Below are positions 61,090-64,000 of a stretch of DNA of 64,000 bases, piece after piece. Each line of letters opens with the position of its first letter. Position 1 is the first letter of the stretch. Source of the DNA: Bacteroidota bacterium. Lineage in GTDB: Bacteria; Bacteroidota; Bacteroidia; Flavobacteriales; Flavobacteriaceae. The position numbers and the translations under genes were made by a program. The notes under the pieces are model-generated. The model had not been told where the DNA came from, searched no databases, and saw nothing but the letters and a program-made list of their open reading frames with translations. The stretch lies in contig JAKQHT010000025.1 of the NCBI GenBank assembly GCA_029557895.1, positions 62,001-126,000 on the forward strand, in the 5' to 3' direction.

Positions 61090-62444
61090 ATCTTGGTCAA
61101 GTACATAATGTCTATTTTATTGGTATAGGCGGCATTGGTATGAGCGCCTTGGCTCGGTATTTTGTTGCCAATGGAAAAACAGTGGCCGGATATGACAAGA
61201 CCAGGACCGATATTACCGAGGCTTTGGAAGCCTTGGGCGTAAAAGTCCATTTCAAAGATGACATAAAGCGTATAGAGACACAGTTTTTGGACAGCGATAC
61301 AACCTTGGTGGTCTATACGCCCGCCATTCCAAACGACCACAAAGAATTGGCATATTTCAGGAACAACGATTTTAGAGTACTCAAACGATCGGCCGTGCTG
61401 GGAGAGATTACCAAGGATACGTTCTGTTTTGCAGTGGCAGGAACGCATGGCAAGACTACCACAACCAGCATCCTTGGGCATCTGTTAAGCGAATGTGGTG
61501 TGGAAGTGACAGCGTTTTTGGGCGGTATTAGCGAAAACTACAATTCTAATTTTATCCTCAAAGGCACTAAAGTCACTGTGGTCGAGGCAGACGAGTTTGA
61601 CCGCTCGTTTCTTACACTTTCGCCAGATATGGCATGTATTACCTCAATGGATGCCGACCATCTTGACATCTATGGAGAAGCCGATGCCTTAAGAAGTTCT
61701 TTTGTTGAATTTTCAAAAAAATTAAAGACCAACGGAAAACTGTTTATCAAAAATGGATTGCCGCTCAAGGGCATCACCTTTGGTATCGAAGACAGTTCCG
61801 ACTATTCGGTTCAAAATTTAAAAATATCAAATGGCAGCTATGTTTTTGACGTTAAGACACCTACACGGCTGCTCGAAAATTTCAAATTTAACCTACCTGG
61901 AAGACACAACCTGTCGAATGCTTTAATTGCCTTGGCGATGTCTGTGGAATATGGTGTCCCTCACCAACAGCTCGCCAAAGCATTGGCATCTTACAGGGGA
62001 GTCAAAAGAAGGTTCACTTATCAGATAAAGACAGACCGCCTGGTGTTTATTGATGATTATGCACACCACCCGGAAGAAATCAATGCCGTCTATCAAGCGG
62101 TGCGCGAGATGTATCCCGGAAAGAAGGTTCTGGCTGTTTTCCAGCCTCATTTGTTCAGCCGCACCCGCGATTTTGCCGATGATTTTGCCAAAAGCCTTTC
62201 CCGGTTCGATGAGGTGATACTATTGGATATCTATCCGGCAAGGGAACTTCCTATTGAAGGGATTACCTCTGAATGGTTGCTTGGGAAAATCAGTAACCCA
62301 AACAAAAAGTTGGTCCAAAAACCAGAATTGATAACCGCAATAAAACAATCGGCCGCGCCCGTAATTTTGACCATAGGCGCAGGAGATATTGGAGAAGAAG
62401 TAAAACACATCAGACACGCCTTGGAAGATGAGAAAGTATTATAA
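61086..62444 (+). CDS. murC: UDP-MurNAc:L-alanine ligase MurC
   Basis: MurC adds L-alanine, the first residue of the peptidoglycan stem. The N-terminal loop [17 protein letters not shown], the ATP loop [17 protein letters not shown], and the YAHHPEEI and [12 protein letters not shown] motifs of the C-terminal domain are typical. The 452 residues are normal. It overlaps murG at the start by 4 bp and ftsQ at the end by 17 bp, so the dcw genes are tightly coupled here. Confidence 0.96.
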   Translation: MNLGQVHNVYFIGIGGIGMSALARYFVANGKTVAGYDKTRTDITEALEALGVKVHFKDDIKRIETQFLDSDTTLVVYTPAIPNDHKELAYFRNNDFRVLKRSAVLGEITKDTFCFAVAGTHGKTTTTSILGHLLSECGVEVTAFLGGISENYNSNFILKGTKVTVVEADEFDRSFLTLSPDMACITSMDADHLDIYGEADALRSSFVEFSKKLKTNGKLFIKNGLPLKGITFGIEDSSDYSVQNLKISNGSYVFDVKTPTRLLENFKFNLPGRHNLSNALIALAMSVEYGVPHQQLAKALASYRGVKRRFTYQIKTDRLVFIDDYAHHPEEINAVYQAVREMYPGKKVLAVFQPHLFSRTRDFADDFAKSLSRFDEVILLDIYPARELPIEGITSEWLLGKISNPNKKLVQKPELITAIKQSAAPVILTIGAGDIGEEVKHIRHALEDEKVL

Positions 62445-63147
62445 GCATATCAAAATAGGGTTGTTACTGTTTCTGGTAGCCTTCCTTTTTGCATTTTCGT
62501 CCTTACGAAACTCAAATCGGATTATAGGCGATCCGAACATCAGTTTTTTGGGCGAAGAAAACCTTTTTGTTTCCCACGAGGCTGTTAGTAAATTGTTAAT
62601 AGTAAATCAAGGAAACATTGCGGATAAGCCTAAAGAAATTATAGATTTGAACGGTCTGGAATCCGCTCTAAATTCCAACCCCATGATCAAGGAAGCGCAA
62701 GTGTACATCAGCGTTGATGGGCAATTGAATGCCGAGATCAGACAAAGAAAACCGATAGCAAGAGTAAGTACCAATGCGTCCTATTACGTCGACAGTGATG
62801 GGGCTTATATGCCATTGTCAACAAATTACACGGCAAGGGTGCCACTTGTGACGGGATATGTGGAGAAAAACGACCTCCATAACATAGCGGTTGTGGCAAG
62901 CAAAGTAAGAGAAGATGATTTTTTATCCAAAAACGTTGTCGGCATACACCAGAATGAAGATGGAAGTTTGGATTTTAAAATGCGGAACGAGGATTTTGTG
63001 GTACAGCTTGGCACCATTAAAAAGTTGGACAAAAAAATCAACAATCTAAAAGCCTTTTACCAAAAGGCAATTAAGGATAGCATGCTCAAAAAATACAGTG
63101 TGGTAAATTTAAGGTTTGACAAACAGGTCATTTGCACTAAAAAGTAA
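62428..63147 (+). CDS. ftsQ: FtsQ/DivIB cell division protein
   Basis: FtsQ is a bitopic divisome protein. After a short basic tail ([11 protein letters not shown]) one membrane helix (LLLFLVAFLFAFSSL) leads to a periplasmic region with a POTRA-like part and the conserved core (ALNSNPMIKEAQVYISVDGQ; LNAEIRQRKPIARV; YYVDSDGAYMPLS). The 239-residue length matches Bacteroidetes FtsQ. It overlaps murC by 17 bp and precedes ftsA by 3 bp. Confidence 0.92.
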   Translation: MRKYYKHIKIGLLLFLVAFLFAFSSLRNSNRIIGDPNISFLGEENLFVSHEAVSKLLIVNQGNIADKPKEIIDLNGLESALNSNPMIKEAQVYISVDGQLNAEIRQRKPIARVSTNASYYVDSDGAYMPLSTNYTARVPLVTGYVEKNDLHNIAVVASKVREDDFLSKNVVGIHQNEDGSLDFKMRNEDFVVQLGTIKKLDKKINNLKAFYQKAIKDSMLKKYSVVNLRFDKQVICTKK

Positions 63148-63150
63148 ACG

Positions 63151-64000
63151 ATGGAAAACAATAAGATTTCAGTTGGATTGGACATTGGGACCACCAAGAT
63201 CGTAGCCATGATCGGACGTAAGAACGAGTATGGTAAAGTCGAGATTTTGGGTCTCGGTAAAGCCAAGAGTTTGGGCGTCCACAGGGGCGTGGTCAACAAC
63301 ATTACACAGACCATTCAATCTATACAACAAGCGGTACAACAAGCCGAAGCCGAGAGCGACGAGAAGATAGTAGAAGTAACCGTTGGAATTGCCGGCCAGC
63401 ACATCAGGAGCCTTCAGCACAGTGACTATATTACAAGGCCAAACCCCGAGATGGTCATTGATGAAGATGACATAGATCGTCTGATCAATCAGGTGCACAA
63501 GCTTGTGATGCTGCCGGGCGAGGAGATCATCCACGTATTGCCACAAGAGTTCAAGGTGGACGGGCAGGGCGAAATCAAAGAACCCATCGGGATGTATGGT
63601 GGCCGATTGGAAGCCAATTTCCATGTGGTCGTCGGACAAGTATCTTCAATCAGGAATATTGGCCGATGCGTAAAAAGCTCTGGACTGGAACTCGAAAACA
63701 TTACTTTGGAACCTTTGGCATCCGCAAATGCCGTTTTGAGCCAGGAAGAAAAAGAAGCAGGGGTTGCCCTGATCGATATAGGTGGCGGCACGACCGATTT
63801 GGCCGTGTTCAAAGACGGTATCATCCGACATACCGCCGTGATTCCCTTTGGAGGCAATGTCATCACCGAAGACATCAAAGAAGGCTGTTCCATCATTGAA
63901 AAACAAGCCGAACTTTTAAAAATAAAATTTGGCTCTGCATGGCCAGGAGAAAACAAAGATAACGAAATCGTGTCCATTCCGGGATTGAGAGGACGTGAAC
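63151..64000 (+). CDS. ftsA: FtsA divisome actin homologue, 3' end outside window
   Basis: This gene is absent from the ORF track because it runs off the window. It starts at the ATG at 63151 and is open to the end (283 codons). FtsA tethers FtsZ to the membrane. The actin-fold nucleotide motifs are visible: LDIGTTKIVAMIGRK near the N terminus and VALIDIGGGTTDLAVF at about 208-223. The FtsA-specific 1C domain includes VDEDD-like and MLPGEEIIHVLPQEFKVDG. ftsZ is expected next. Confidence 0.97.
   Translation, partial: MENNKISVGLDIGTTKIVAMIGRKNEYGKVEILGLGKAKSLGVHRGVVNNITQTIQSIQQAVQQAEAESDEKIVEVTVGIAGQHIRSLQHSDYITRPNPEMVIDEDDIDRLINQVHKLVMLPGEEIIHVLPQEFKVDGQGEIKEPIGMYGGRLEANFHVVVGQVSSIRNIGRCVKSSGLELENITLEPLASANAVLSQEEKEAGVALIDIGGGTTDLAVFKDGIIRHTAVIPFGGNVITEDIKEGCSIIEKQAELLKIKFGSAWPGENKDNEIVSIPGLRGRE

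Noticed and set aside
1-64000. Search for rRNA, tRNA and transposase genes
   Set aside because: No cloverleaf-like, rRNA-like or transposase-like sequence was recognised on reading; a tRNA scan was not possible.

Overview
The window looks like a chromosome segment of a member of the Flavobacteriia (Bacteroidetes). The evidence is the gliding genes gldB and gldC, a degradative-type HMG-CoA reductase with a GYDIA-type GHMP kinase, lpxB (so Gram-negative), a dcw cluster without murF, translation starts without usable Shine-Dalgarno sites, and several TAnnTTTG-type -7 promoter elements. No rRNA, tRNA, CRISPR array or transposase was seen. The DNA is AT-rich and densely coding outside the two accessory blocks.

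Layout. 1-5.2 kb: surE (5' end cut off), a small membrane protein, lpxB, an NlpC/P60 lipoprotein and comEC on +, facing a secreted thioredoxin-like protein. 5.2-10.9 kb (minus): a peptide-use operon of a secreted dipeptidyl peptidase and two POT transporters. 11-12.3 kb: HMG-CoA reductase. 12.4-32.6 kb: a phenylacetate (paa) degradation region. The + arm carries paaH, paaI, a ypfJ-type protease, paaJ, a toxin-antitoxin pair, paaZ (with an extra C-terminal domain), a small unknown gene, paaF, paaY, and E2 and E1 of a 2-oxoacid dehydrogenase. The - arm runs tetR, paaE, paaA, paaB, paaC, paaD, paaG and then the GHMP kinase. 32.7-38.2 kb: DUF4230 gene, gldC, gldB, nadE, an atypical response regulator and dnaG. 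38.6-48.6 kb: a co-directional cassette of uncharacterised exported or membrane proteins (YD-like and MORN repeats) ending in a TPR histidine kinase and LuxR-type regulator. 49-64 kb: engB, an alpha/beta hydrolase, then the dcw cluster mraZ-rsmH-ftsL-ftsI-murE-mraY-murD-ftsW-murG-murC-ftsQ-ftsA, cut by the window end.

How the genes work together. PaaABCDE epoxidises phenylacetyl-CoA, PaaG isomerises to the oxepin, PaaZ opens and oxidises the ring, and PaaJ, PaaF and PaaH complete beta-oxidation. PaaI and PaaY are accessory thioesterases. No phenylacetate-CoA ligase (paaK) is present; the embedded E1/E2 genes could instead make phenylacetyl-CoA from phenylpyruvate (inference). A TetR-type repressor with a perfect palindrome over the paaE promoter is the likely switch.

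The most unusual signals are: palindromic repeats read in frame inside the E1 and E2 genes and supplying the paaJ stop codon; decayed GxxExxY and four-helix-bundle genes wedged between paa genes; the three-part PaaZ fusion; DnaG without zinc ligands; a response regulator with Glu in place of the phosphoacceptor Asp; three perfect MraZ-type boxes before mraZ; and the uncharacterised YD/MORN cassette.
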